Notes under the pieces: generated by a model | What the model was told of the DNA's origin: nothing | Databases searched by the model: none | The model's input: the letters and a program-made list of their open reading frames with translations, nothing else | Program-made: the position numbers and the translations under genes | Assembly (NCBI RefSeq): GCF_018390695.1 | Contig: NZ_JAHBGF010000016.1 | Span: 186,001 to 250,000 of the forward strand | DNA: 64,000 nt | Direction of reading: 5' to 3' | From: Ancylobacter sonchi | Lineage (GTDB): Bacteria > Pseudomonadota > Alphaproteobacteria > Rhizobiales > Xanthobacteraceae | Shown: in pieces, positions 56,674 to 64,000 of the stretch | Layout of the letters: each line of letters begins with the position of its first letter | Numbering within the stretch: the stretch's first letter is position 1

Positions 56674-57693
56674 ATGACGCGTTACTTTGCCGACGATGCG
56701 GTCGTTACGCCGTCGAATCCATTCGCTTCGGCGCTGCGTCTGGTCTTGCCCTCTTCGCTCGCTCCCCACATCGCCGAACCCATGCGCCGCATGGCCGGCC
56801 CGCTGGCCCCCTCGCGGCTGATGCCGGCGCTGCGCTCCTATTCCGGCCTGCGCCACCGCGAGACCCGCGCCGCGCCGGGCCCGGAGAGCCTCGGCCGCAT
56901 CGGTTCACTGGAAGTGCGCCTCGCCCGCACCGCCGCCGACGTCCGCCGGGCGCAACGGCTGCGCTACCAGGTGTTCTACGAGGAGATGTCGGCGCTGCCC
57001 AGCGCCGCCGCCCGCCTGGCGCGGCGGGACTTCGACGGCTTCGACGCCATTTGCGACCATTTGCTGGTGCTCGACCACGACGCCTGCCGGCTGGTACGCG
57101 GCCGCCGGGTGCCGACGGTGGTCGGTACCTACCGCCTGCTGCGGCAGGAGATCGCCAACCGCCATGGTGGCTTCTACACCGCCGGCGAGTTCGACATCGC
57201 CCCGCTGCTCGCCCGTCATCCGCACCGTCGCTTCCTGGAGCTCGGCCGCTCCTGCGTGCTGAGCTCCTACCGCACCAAGCGCACGGTGGAACTGCTCTGG
57301 CACGGCATCTGGGCCTATGTGCGCCAGCACGGCATCGACGTAATGTTCGGCTGCGCCAGCCTGGAAGGCACCGACCCTCTGGCGCTGGAACGCCCGCTGG
57401 CCTTCCTGCACCATTTCGCCCCTTCCGATCCGGAATGGCGCGCCCGCGCCCTGCCCGGCCGCGCGGCGGGCATGGACGCCATGTCCAAGGACGACCTCGA
57501 CGCCAAGAAGGCGCTCAACGAGCTGCCGCCGCTGATCAAGGGCTATCTGCGACTCGGCGCCCAGATCGGCCAGGACGCGGTGATCGACCATCAGTTCGGC
57601 ACCACCGACGTGCTGATCGTGATGCCGATCGAGCGCATCGATCCGCGCTATCTCGGCCATTTCGGCATGAATGGCGAGCGTCACGCCGCCTGA
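56674..57693 (+). CDS. OlsB-like L-ornithine N(alpha)-acyltransferase (GNAT-type acyltransferase)
   Basis: The 339-residue protein matches the OlsB family, which acylates ornithine with 3-hydroxyacyl-ACP to lyso-ornithine lipid, a phosphorus-free membrane lipid. Typical segments are LEVRLARTAADVRRAQRLRYQVFYEEMSA, DAICDHLLVLD, VVGTYRLLRQ and FLELGRSCVLSSYRTKRTVELLW. An extra 80 residues precede the core. The second ornithine-lipid gene, olsA, is not in the window. A hemolysin-like annotation would be the alternative name for the same fold. Confidence 0.85.
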   Translation: MTRYFADDAVVTPSNPFASALRLVLPSSLAPHIAEPMRRMAGPLAPSRLMPALRSYSGLRHRETRAAPGPESLGRIGSLEVRLARTAADVRRAQRLRYQVFYEEMSALPSAAARLARRDFDGFDAICDHLLVLDHDACRLVRGRRVPTVVGTYRLLRQEIANRHGGFYTAGEFDIAPLLARHPHRRFLELGRSCVLSSYRTKRTVELLWHGIWAYVRQHGIDVMFGCASLEGTDPLALERPLAFLHHFAPSDPEWRARALPGRAAGMDAMSKDDLDAKKALNELPPLIKGYLRLGAQIGQDAVIDHQFGTTDVLIVMPIERIDPRYLGHFGMNGERHAA

Positions 57694-57769
57694 TCCCGTA
57701 GTGCCCGATCGATCCTCCGTCGCGATTCCGGGTAGCGCCTTGGCTGGGTAGCATCCTGGCCAGCGACAT

Positions 57770-57798
57770 CTTGCGCGCCGGTACGGTCCTGCCCATAT
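57770..57798 (+). promoter_or_regulatory. RpoH (sigma-32)-type heat shock promoter of hsp20
   Basis: CTTGCGC (57770-57776), a 14-bp spacer and GCCCATAT (57791-57798) match the sigma-32 pattern CTTGAAA-N(11-16)-CCCCATNT at most positions. Transcription would start near 57805, about 60 nt before the gene, just in front of the thermometer leader. Confidence 0.65.
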
Positions 57799-57804
57799 CT
57801 CGAT

Positions 57805-57866
57805 GCAACGGGATGCCTTACGGGGTCCCACACTGCAAAGTCGCTTCGGACAAGGACTTTGGGAGC
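57805..57866 (+). ncRNA. ROSE-type RNA thermometer in the hsp20 leader
   Basis: The 3' hairpin pairs CAAAGTC-G-CTT (57836-57846) with AAG-GACTTTG (57852-57861) around the loop CGGAC. Its 5' arm contains T-C-G-C-T (57841-57845), the UYGCU core of ROSE elements, facing AGGA (57853-57856) of the ribosome binding site with G57843 bulged. Heat melting this stem would expose the site. A second hairpin, GGGA (57810-57813) with TCCC (57826-57829), lies upstream. Confidence 0.8.
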
Positions 57867-58289
57867 ATGTCGCGCATTCCCACGCTGTCGAGCCCCTTCC
57901 TGCTCGGGTTCGATGAGGTGGAGCGGGCGCTGGACCGGGTCGCAAAGGGCTCGGACGGCTACCCGCCCTACAATGTCGAACGCATCGCCGTACCGGGCCA
58001 ACCGGAGCGGCTGCGCATCACACTTGCGGTCGCCGGCTTCGCCCGCGACCAGCTGGATGTGACGCTTGAGGAGAAGGAGCTCGTCATCCGCGGACGCCAG
58101 GCGGAGGAACCGCAGCGGACCTTTCTTCACCGGGGCATCGCTGCCCGTCAGTTCCAGCGCACCTTCGTGCTGGCCGAGGGCATGCATGTCATCGGCGCCG
58201 AACTGAAGAACGGTCTTTTGTCGGTTGATCTCGTCCGACCGGAACCCGAACGGGTGGTCAGGCGTATCGCTATAGCAACCGACGAGTGA
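57867..58289 (+). CDS. Hsp20-family small heat shock protein
   Basis: The 140-residue chaperone binds unfolding proteins in the cytoplasm. MSRIPTLSSPFLLGFDEVERAL is the usual IbpA-like rhizobial N-terminus; the alpha-crystallin domain spans about residues 33-125 (YPPYNVERIAV, LRITLAVAGF, LEEKELVIRGRQ, FQRTFVLAEGMHV) and ends with LKNGLLSVDLVRPEPE. The start is fixed by the thermometer's AAGGA site. Predicted control is double: RpoH-type promoter and ROSE leader. A DUF1150 gene follows. Confidence 0.94.
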   Translation: MSRIPTLSSPFLLGFDEVERALDRVAKGSDGYPPYNVERIAVPGQPERLRITLAVAGFARDQLDVTLEEKELVIRGRQAEEPQRTFLHRGIAARQFQRTFVLAEGMHVIGAELKNGLLSVDLVRPEPERVVRRIAIATDE

Positions 58290-58334
58290 GTGCCCAGAGC
58301 CGGTCTCGACAGCTAGGATAAGGAGTCGCGGACC

Positions 58335-58616
58335 ATGACCAACGAATTCACCTTCGATACCGCCGCCACCGGCGGCGCGCCCGACGCCCTGACGCCGGAA
58401 GCCTTCGCAAATCTCGGTGGCGGCCATATCGCCTATGTGCGCCCGATCGATTCGGCGGACGCCGCCCGGATGTTCCCACAGGCGCGGCTGGAGCCGGGGC
58501 TTAAGCTGTTCACGCTGCATGCCGCCGACGGCACGCCGATGATGCTCACCGACAGCCGCGAGGCGGCGATTGCCTCGGCGATGCAGAACGAGTTGGTCAC
58601 CGTCAGCGTGCACTGA
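58335..58616 (+). CDS. DUF1150 family protein
   Basis: This 93-residue protein has the DUF1150 pattern: ALTPEAFANLGGGHIAYVRPI near the middle, FTLHAADGTPMMLTDSREAAIASAMQNEL near the end. The family lies directly downstream of small heat shock genes in many alphaproteobacteria, as here (45 bases), so co-induction by heat is likely. Its biochemical role is unknown. AAGGAG precedes the ATG and a strong terminator follows. Confidence 0.9.
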   Translation: MTNEFTFDTAATGGAPDALTPEAFANLGGGHIAYVRPIDSADAARMFPQARLEPGLKLFTLHAADGTPMMLTDSREAAIASAMQNELVTVSVH

Positions 58617-58650
58617 GCTGGCAAGGCCATTGCGAGGCCATTGAATGCGC

Positions 58651-58682
58651 AAGGCGCCGTCCGGGCCGGACGGCGCCTTTTG
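58651..58682. terminator. strong bidirectional terminator between the heat shock genes and gshB
   Basis: AAGGCGCCGTCCG (58651-58663) and CGGACGGCGCCTT (58667-58679) form a perfect 13-bp stem with a GGC loop, followed by TTT. It separates convergent transcripts; the gshB stop lies four bases to the right. Confidence 0.92.
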
Positions 58683-58686
58683 CTTG

Positions 58687-59628
58687 TCAGCTCCGCTTCG
58701 CCTCGATCGCGTCCCAGATCAGCGCCGCGATATCCGGGCCGCCCAGCCGGCGGATGGCGCGGATGCCGGTCGGCGAGGTGACGTTGATCTCGGTGAGATT
58801 GCCGTCGATCACGTCGATGCCGGTGAACAGCAGGCCCTTCGCCTTCAGCGACGGGCCGAGCGCCTCGCAGATCTCCCTCTCCCGGGGCGTAAGGTCGGTC
58901 TCCTTCGCCGCGCCACCACGCACCATGTTGGAGCGCAGGTCGCCGGCGCTCGGCACGCGGTTGACGGCGCCGGCGAACACGCCATCCACCAGGATAATGC
59001 GCTTGTCGCCCTGCGTCACTTCCGGGATGAAGCGCTGCACCACCCAGGGCTCGCGGAAGGTGGTGGCGAACAGATCGTAGAGCGAGCCGAAATTCAGGTC
59101 GTCGCGGGTGAGACGGAACACCGCCGCGCCGCCATTGCCGTAGAGCGGCTTCACCACGATGTCGCTGAACTCGTCGCGGAACGCCTTGATCTCCTCGATG
59201 TCGCGGGTGATCAGCGTCGGCGGCATCAGCTCGGGGAACTCGGTAACGAAGATCTTCTCCGGCGCATTGCGCACATGGGCGGGGTCGTTCACCACCAGCG
59301 TCTTCGGGTGCACCCGCTCAAGCAGGTGGGTGGCGGTGACGTAGTGCATGTCGAAGGGCGGATCCTGACGCATCAGGATGACGTCGAAGCCGTCGACCCG
59401 CACCCGCTGCTTGTCGCCCAGGGTGAAATGGTCGCCCTTGACGTCGCGCACTTCAACCGGCTGCACGGTGGCGAAGACCTCGCCGTCGCGCATGGCGAGG
59501 GTATCGGGCGTGTAGTAGCTCAGCGCATGCCCGCGCGCCTGCGCTTCGAGCATGAGGGCGAAGGTCGAATCACCCGCAATGTTGATGCGGTCGATCGGGT
59601 CCATCTGGACGGCGACGTTGAGGCTCAT
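58687..59628 (-). CDS. gshB: glutathione synthetase
   Basis: The 313-residue ATP-grasp ligase joins gamma-glutamylcysteine and glycine to glutathione. [26 protein letters not shown] begins the substrate domain, [13 protein letters not shown] the middle, and [16 protein letters not shown] and [12 protein letters not shown] the ATP/Mg site. Length is normal. Glutathione links it loosely to the two GST genes and the Kef-type antiporter in this window. It is followed upstream by yraN. Confidence 0.96.
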   Translation of the reverse strand: MSLNVAVQMDPIDRINIAGDSTFALMLEAQARGHALSYYTPDTLAMRDGEVFATVQPVEVRDVKGDHFTLGDKQRVRVDGFDVILMRQDPPFDMHYVTATHLLERVHPKTLVVNDPAHVRNAPEKIFVTEFPELMPPTLITRDIEEIKAFRDEFSDIVVKPLYGNGGAAVFRLTRDDLNFGSLYDLFATTFREPWVVQRFIPEVTQGDKRIILVDGVFAGAVNRVPSAGDLRSNMVRGGAAKETDLTPREREICEALGPSLKAKGLLFTGIDVIDGNLTEINVTSPTGIRAIRRLGGPDIAALIWDAIEAKRS

Positions 59629-59740
59629 GGATGCTGACGTCCCAAGGGAGGAGGGGCCGCATACGCGGCATTCGTCCCCTGTTTACCGCCTCGCGCCGGC
59701 CGGCGCCACGCATCCGCGCGCCCAGCCTCTCACATACGGA

Positions 59741-60103
59741 TCAGTCCGCCTCGAAGGCACCCGGCAGATGCACCGGCGCCCGCCCCGGCGCGAGCAGCAC
59801 CACGTCGAGCCGCATGTCGAGGGCGGCGAATTCGGGATGCGCGGCGAGCCAGACCTCCGCCGCTGCAGCGATACGCCGGCGCTGGCGGACCAGCACCGAT
59901 TCAGCAGCTGCCCGCAGCCCCGACCGGGCCTTCACTTCCACGAACAGCAGCAAATCCTCGCGACGGGCGATCAGGTCGATCTCGCCGCGCGGCGTGCGCA
60001 CCCGCCGCGCCAGAATGGCGAAGCCCTGCTCCGCCAGCAGCCGAGCGGCGGTTTCCTCGGCAGCGACGCCACGGGAAAACGCCGTCGGCTTCGGCACAGT
60101 CAT
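59741..60103 (-). CDS. YraN family (UPF0102) protein
   Basis: The 120-residue protein has the restriction-endonuclease-like fold of YraN: GVAAEETAARLLAEQGFAILARRVRTPRGEIDLIARREDLLLFVEVKAR, with the E-I-D and E-V-K residues of a nuclease site. YraN proteins are widespread next to rsmI, as here, where the start overlaps the rsmI stop by four bases. Function is not established. Confidence 0.92.
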   Translation of the reverse strand: MTVPKPTAFSRGVAAEETAARLLAEQGFAILARRVRTPRGEIDLIARREDLLLFVEVKARSGLRAAAESVLVRQRRRIAAAAEVWLAAHPEFAALDMRLDVVLLAPGRAPVHLPGAFEAD

Positions 60104-61005
60104 TCGTCGGCTTCCGCCTGCAGCGCCAATGCCCGCGCATAGACATCGCGCCGCGGCCGGCCGGTGGCCGCGGCCACCGTGGCGGCGGCGTCCTTGAGCG
60201 AGAGGCTGGCCAGCGCCCGGCGCAGCGCGACATCGATATCGGCGTCGCTCGCCTCGTTCGCGCCCGGCGGACCGATCACCAGCACGATCTCGCCCCTTGG
60301 CGGGCCGGCTTCGGCGTAATGCGCGGCGAGACCGGGGAGCGGACCCCGCCGGACCTCCTCGAACGCCTTGGTGAGCTCGCGGCAGACCGCGGCCGGCCGC
60401 TCCCCCAGCCCGGCGGCGAGGTCGGAGAGGCTCTCCGGCAGGCGCGGCCCGCTCTCATAGAGCACCAGCGTCGCCGGTATCGTCGACAGCTCGGCGATAC
60501 GGCTGCGGCGGGCGCCGCGCTTTTGCGGCAGGAAACCATCGAACAGGAAGCGATCGGTCGGCAGGCCGGCCGCCACCAGCGCCGCGAGGCTGGCCGAGGC
60601 ACCGGGCACCGGCACGATGCGGAACCCCGCCTCGATCGCCGCCTCCACCAGCTTGTAGCCGGGATCCGACACCAGCGGCGTGCCGGCATCCGACACCAGC
60701 GCCACCGTCGCCCCGGCCTCCAGCCGGGCCAGCAGACGCGGCCGCATGCTGGCGGCATTGTGATCGTGGTAGGCGACCAACGGCGTTTCGATGCCGTAAC
60801 GATCAAGCAGACGCCGCGTCACCCGCGTATCCTCGCAGGCGACGATGTCGGCGCCGGCCAGTGTCTCCAGCGCCCGCACGGTGACGTCGCCGAGATTGCC
60901 GATCGGCGTCGCCACCACGTGCAATCCCGCCTCAAGGCGCGGTGCCGGCACACTCTGGCCGACCAGACGGAAGGATCGCGGGGTATCGGTGGGCGGCTGG
61001 GTCAT
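60100..61005 (-). CDS. rsmI: 16S rRNA (cytidine1402-2'-O)-methyltransferase
   Basis: The 301-residue SAM-dependent enzyme methylates C1402 in the P-site region of 16S rRNA. LHVVATPIGNLGDVTVRALETLAGADIVACEDTRVT is the family's start, followed by VALVSDAGTPLVSDPGYKLV and VPGASASLAALVAAGLPTDRFLFDGFLPQK. It leads the rsmI-yraN pair on the minus strand and is divergent from the lipoprotein gene, an arrangement common in proteobacteria. Confidence 0.96.
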   Translation of the reverse strand: MTQPPTDTPRSFRLVGQSVPAPRLEAGLHVVATPIGNLGDVTVRALETLAGADIVACEDTRVTRRLLDRYGIETPLVAYHDHNAASMRPRLLARLEAGATVALVSDAGTPLVSDPGYKLVEAAIEAGFRIVPVPGASASLAALVAAGLPTDRFLFDGFLPQKRGARRSRIAELSTIPATLVLYESGPRLPESLSDLAAGLGERPAAVCRELTKAFEEVRRGPLPGLAAHYAEAGPPRGEIVLVIGPPGANEASDADIDVALRRALASLSLKDAAATVAAATGRPRRDVYARALALQAEADE

Positions 61006-61144
61006 CGTGTCGCCATTCTAGAAGGCGAGAGCGGTGCCGTCATGCCCGCAGGGCTTCACGAGAGGGGATATGTCAGGCTTTTTGCGCCGTTTCTCGGCCC
61101 GCGTGGCGTGACAGGCGGTCGCCCGGCATCCTACAAGAGTAAAC

Positions 61145-62401
61145 ATGCCCGCCCAGCCATCCGACGAGGCGATGACCGAGCCAGACACGAAGGTGCAGAC
61201 CGGCGCCCGCGCCGCACTCCGCCACAGCCGTCGCGGCTTCCTGCTCATGGCCGGCGGCGCGACGCTCGCTGCCTGCAGCTCGATGCCGGACTCGCCGCCG
61301 CCGCAGGCCGCCCTGCCGCCGGCTCCCGCCGTTCCCGCGCAGCCGGCCAACACGCTCGGCGCCGGCTCGGTGCGCATCGGCCTCATCCTGCCGCTCGGCG
61401 CGAGCGGCAATGCCGGCATCGCCGCCCAGTCGCTGAAGAACGCCGCCGACATGGCGATCGCCGAGTTCACCGGTGCCAATATCCAGCTCGTCGTCAAGGA
61501 TGACGGCGGCACCGGCCCCGGCGCGCAGACGGCGGCGCAGCAGGCGCTCGACGAAGGGGCGAGGGCGGTCATCGGGCCGCTCTTTGCCCATACCGTCGCA
61601 TCCGCCGGTCAGGTGACGCGCACCCGCAACGTCCCGCTGGTCGGCTTTTCCACCGACACCAATGTGGCGACGCGCGGCGTCTATCTCCTTTCCTTCCTGC
61701 CGCAGACCGATGTGGTGCGGGCGGTACGCTACGCCTCGACGAGCGGCCGGCGCGCCTATGCGGCGCTGCTGCCGGACAATGCCTATGGCTCGGTGGTCGA
61801 GGCCGCGTTCCGCGAGACGGTGCCGGCGGCCGGCGGCCGGGTGGTCGGGCTCGAGCGCTACACGCCCGGCAATGCCGGCCAATATGCCGAGGCCGCCCGC
61901 CGCATCGCGCCGTCCGCCATGCAGGCGGACGCACTGTTCCTGCCGGATTCCGGCGAGGCCGTGCCGCAGCTGCTTCAGGCACTGACCGCAGCCGGCGTCA
62001 ACCTGTCCGGCAAGCAGCTGATCGGCACCGGCCTTTGGGACAGCGCGGCGCTGTTCAACGTGCCGCAATTGCAAGGCGGCATCTTCGCCGCGCCGGATCC
62101 GGCCGGCTTCCGCGCCTTCTCGCAGCGCTACGAGGCCCGTTTCGGCCAGCGGCCGGTGCGCACCGCAACTCTGGCGCATGACGCTGTCTCGCTGATGGCG
62201 GCGCTGGTCAATACTGGCGGCGAGGCGGGGCTGAACGACACCGCGATCCAGAACCCGTCCGGCTTCAGCGGCATTGACGGCGTCTTCCGCTTCCGCGCCG
62301 ACGGCACCAACCAGCGCGGCCTCGCGGTCATGCGAATCGCCAGCGGCAGTACCCAGATCGCCAGCCCGGCGCCGCGCAGCTTCGCCGAACAGGGAATTTA
62401 G
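61145..62401 (+). CDS. penicillin-binding protein activator-type lipoprotein (LpoA-like, periplasmic-binding fold)
   Basis: The 418-residue protein has a twin-arginine motif SRRGFLL at 28-34 and a lipobox LAAC with Cys44, so it appears to be a Tat-exported lipoprotein. After a Pro-rich linker (48-72), a type I periplasmic-binding fold follows (VRIGLILPLGASGNAGIAAQSLKNAADMAI, VIGPLFAHTVASAG). The location divergent from rsmI-yraN is where lpoA sits in gammaproteobacteria. LpoA stimulates PBP1A from the outer membrane; that role in alphaproteobacteria is inference. An alternative ATG lies at residue 10. Confidence 0.85.
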   Translation: MPAQPSDEAMTEPDTKVQTGARAALRHSRRGFLLMAGGATLAACSSMPDSPPPQAALPPAPAVPAQPANTLGAGSVRIGLILPLGASGNAGIAAQSLKNAADMAIAEFTGANIQLVVKDDGGTGPGAQTAAQQALDEGARAVIGPLFAHTVASAGQVTRTRNVPLVGFSTDTNVATRGVYLLSFLPQTDVVRAVRYASTSGRRAYAALLPDNAYGSVVEAAFRETVPAAGGRVVGLERYTPGNAGQYAEAARRIAPSAMQADALFLPDSGEAVPQLLQALTAAGVNLSGKQLIGTGLWDSAALFNVPQLQGGIFAAPDPAGFRAFSQRYEARFGQRPVRTATLAHDAVSLMAALVNTGGEAGLNDTAIQNPSGFSGIDGVFRFRADGTNQRGLAVMRIASGSTQIASPAPRSFAEQGI

Positions 62402-62406
62402 GGCGC

Positions 62407-63585
62407 CTAGGCCGCCAGATCGGCAACGATGGCGTCGAGCACCGGGAATCCCTGCGGCGTCACTCGCAGCCGGCCATCGGCGTGCTCTTCGAGCATGCCC
62501 TCGCCGATCAGCGCCGCCACGCGCGCGGCATCGAAATCGCGGCCGGCCAGCGCCATGAAGCGGTGACGGTCGATGCCCTCGGCAAGGCGTAGCCCCATGA
62601 TGAGATATTCGTCGGCCTGCTCCGGCCGGCTGAGCTCGTCATCGACCACGAGACCGTGGCCTTCCGCCTCGATCTGTTTTAGCCAGGCCTCCGGCCCGCG
62701 CTCGGTGGAGGTGGCCCGCCGCCCCTCCGGCGTATCGAGCCGGCCATGGGCGCCGGGACCGATGCCGGCATATTCGCCATAACGCCAATAGAGCAGGTTG
62801 TGCCGGCTCTCGGCGCCGGGACGGGCGTGGTTGGAAATCTCATAGGCCGGCAGCCCGGCGGCCGACGTGGTCTCCTGCGTCACGTCCCACAGCGCGCGGG
62901 CGATCTCCGGATCCGGCGTCTTCAGCTTGCCGGCGCGGTGTAGCGCCGCGAACGGCGTACCATCCTCGATGGTGAGCTGGTAGAGCGAGAGATGCTCGCA
63001 TCCCTCGGCGATGGCGCGCTTCAGTTCACGCGCCCAGTCTTCCGGACGCTGGTCCGGCCGGGCATAGATGAGATCGAAGGAGGAGCGCTCGAAGGCCGAG
63101 CGGGCGATGGCAACCGCCGCCAACGCCTCGGCGGCGCTGTGCATCCGTCCGAGCGCCTTCAGCGAGGCGTCGTCGAGCGCCTGCACACCGAGCGACACCC
63201 GGTTGACGCCGGCGGCGCGATAACCGCGAAAGCGCCCGGCCTCGACGCTGGTCGGGTTGGCTTCCAGCGTCACCTCGGCGCGGGCATCGAGCGGCCAGGC
63301 GTCGTCAATAGCGCTCAGGATGCCTTCCACCGTCGCCGGCGCCATCAGCGAGGGCGTGCCGCCGCCGAAGAAAACGCTTTGCGTGCGCCGCTGGCCGGTG
63401 CGCGCGCGCATATGGGCGATCTCGGCGCGAAAGGCGGCAAGGAAACGCGCCTCGTCCGGCGGGGCATGGCGCACATGCGAGTTGAAGTCGCAATAGGGGC
63501 ATTTGGCCTTGCAGAACGGCCAATGCACATAGACGCCGAATCCGGGGTCCACCGGCGGCGGCGCCCTATCGGCCCGGTCAGTCAA
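62407..63585 (-). CDS. hemW: radical SAM family heme chaperone HemW
   Basis: The 392-residue protein carries the radical SAM cluster motif CKAKCPYC, with Cys25, Cys29 and Cys32. [11 protein letters not shown] and [10 protein letters not shown] are SAM-binding strands, and a C-terminal HemN-like domain follows ([14 protein letters not shown]). HemW transfers heme to membrane proteins and is often misnamed coproporphyrinogen dehydrogenase; true HemN has the fourth cysteine C-x3-C-x2-C-x-C, which reads CDF here. The start overlaps the rdgB stop by eight bases. Confidence 0.94.
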   Translation of the reverse strand: MTDRADRAPPPVDPGFGVYVHWPFCKAKCPYCDFNSHVRHAPPDEARFLAAFRAEIAHMRARTGQRRTQSVFFGGGTPSLMAPATVEGILSAIDDAWPLDARAEVTLEANPTSVEAGRFRGYRAAGVNRVSLGVQALDDASLKALGRMHSAAEALAAVAIARSAFERSSFDLIYARPDQRPEDWARELKRAIAEGCEHLSLYQLTIEDGTPFAALHRAGKLKTPDPEIARALWDVTQETTSAAGLPAYEISNHARPGAESRHNLLYWRYGEYAGIGPGAHGRLDTPEGRRATSTERGPEAWLKQIEAEGHGLVVDDELSRPEQADEYLIMGLRLAEGIDRHRFMALAGRDFDAARVAALIGEGMLEEHADGRLRVTPQGFPVLDAIVADLAA

Positions 63586-64000
63586 ACCGAGCTCCGAAAC
63601 AGGCTTCCGCCAGCTTGATGAAGGCGCGGGCGCGGTGCGACCCGCCCCGGCCGAGCGGCGGCATGGCGTGCTTTTCTTCGCCGTTCATCTCGCCGAAGGT
63701 ACGGGCGGAACCATCCGGCAAAAACATCGGATCGTAGCCGTGACCGCTGTCGCCGCGCGGCGGCCAGATCATCTCGCCGGAGACCACGCCCTCGAAATCC
63801 TCGACATGGCCGTCGGGCCAGGCGACGCACAGCGCCGAGATGAAATAGGCGCGGCGCTGGACCGGATCGACTGCATCGACCTTGCGCAGTTCCTCTTCGA
63901 CCCTGGCCATGGCGTGCCCCCAGTCGCGGCCCGGCCCGGCCCAGCGGGCGGTGTAGAGGCCCGGGGCGCCGCCCAGCGCCTCGACACAGAGGCCGGAATC
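63578..64000 (-). CDS. rdgB: XTP/dITP diphosphatase, 5' part beyond the window
   Basis: The last 140 residues of RdgB are visible, entering from the right edge with [22 protein letters not shown], the family's substrate loop, then [13 protein letters not shown] and [19 protein letters not shown]. The enzyme hydrolyses non-canonical purine triphosphates such as dITP and XTP. An internal ATG at 63910 gives a shorter frame that is not the true start. It is coupled to hemW downstream. Confidence 0.95.
   Translation of the reverse strand, partial: DSGLCVEALGGAPGLYTARWAGPGRDWGHAMARVEEELRKVDAVDPVQRRAYFISALCVAWPDGHVEDFEGVVSGEMIWPPRGDSGHGYDPMFLPDGSARTFGEMNGEEKHAMPPLGRGGSHRARAFIKLAEACFGARFD

Overview
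The window is about 64 kb of high-GC, gene-dense chromosome from an alphaproteobacterium. The gene set and gene orders suggest the order Hyphomicrobiales (Rhizobiales), probably a Xanthobacteraceae-type methylotroph or autotroph. The evidence is an FdsGBACD-type NAD-dependent formate dehydrogenase operon, an intracellular PHB depolymerase, a homospermidine synthase with its ornithine decarboxylase, a TIGR02300 (FYDLN) protein, a CP4-like EPSP synthase, an ornithine-lipid acyltransferase and a ROSE-type RNA thermometer. The family assignment is inference; no 16S rRNA gene is present. I see no phage, transposase, integrase, CRISPR array or origin.

Layout. 1-2.8 kb: tail of an unknown gene translationally coupled to ohr, then lapA-like, ihfB and sppA on the minus strand. 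2.8-7.3 kb: a partial phosphonate set (acetyltransferase, DUF1045, phnM) and a gamma-glutamyltransferase. 7.3-12.5 kb: two small genes, then the polyamine cluster (ornithine decarboxylase, GNAT, homospermidine synthase) behind a long structured leader. 12.5-22.7 kb: GST, ferrochelatase, a nested palindromic intergenic element, ada, phaZ, a second GST, an acetyltransferase, a DHDPS-like aldolase, an arylsulfatase and a small proline-rich gene. 22.7-29.8 kb: rpsA, a short insert (GNAT, small membrane protein, cobF, carboxymuconolactone-decarboxylase-like), cmk, aroA and the TIGR02300 gene, followed by tRNA-Ala(GGC).

30-43 kb: TetR regulator divergent from a NodT-MacA-MacB efflux operon, malate synthase G, a large MscS channel and a KefB/C-type antiporter. 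42.9-48.9 kb: the formate dehydrogenase operon fdsG-fdsB-fdsA-fdhD-fdsD with an FNR/FixK-type box in front. 49-56.5 kb: yifB/comM, an alpha/beta hydrolase and a complete branched-chain-type ABC uptake operon. 56.6-64 kb: olsB-like acyltransferase, a small heat shock gene with an RpoH-type promoter and ROSE thermometer, a DUF1150 gene, gshB, yraN, rsmI, a Tat-type lipoprotein of the LpoA/PBP-activator class, hemW and the truncated rdgB.

Most genes are ordinary housekeeping or metabolic genes. The most interesting material is regulatory and structural: the heat-sensing leader at 57.8 kb, the roughly 450-nt leader before the ornithine decarboxylase, the concentric palindromes at 14.7-14.9 kb, the anaerobox before formate dehydrogenase, and the dispersal of the usually contiguous aroA-cmk-rpsA-sppA-ihfB-lapA block in unchanged order and orientation. 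All coordinates and motifs were read by eye; no database search or folding program was run.
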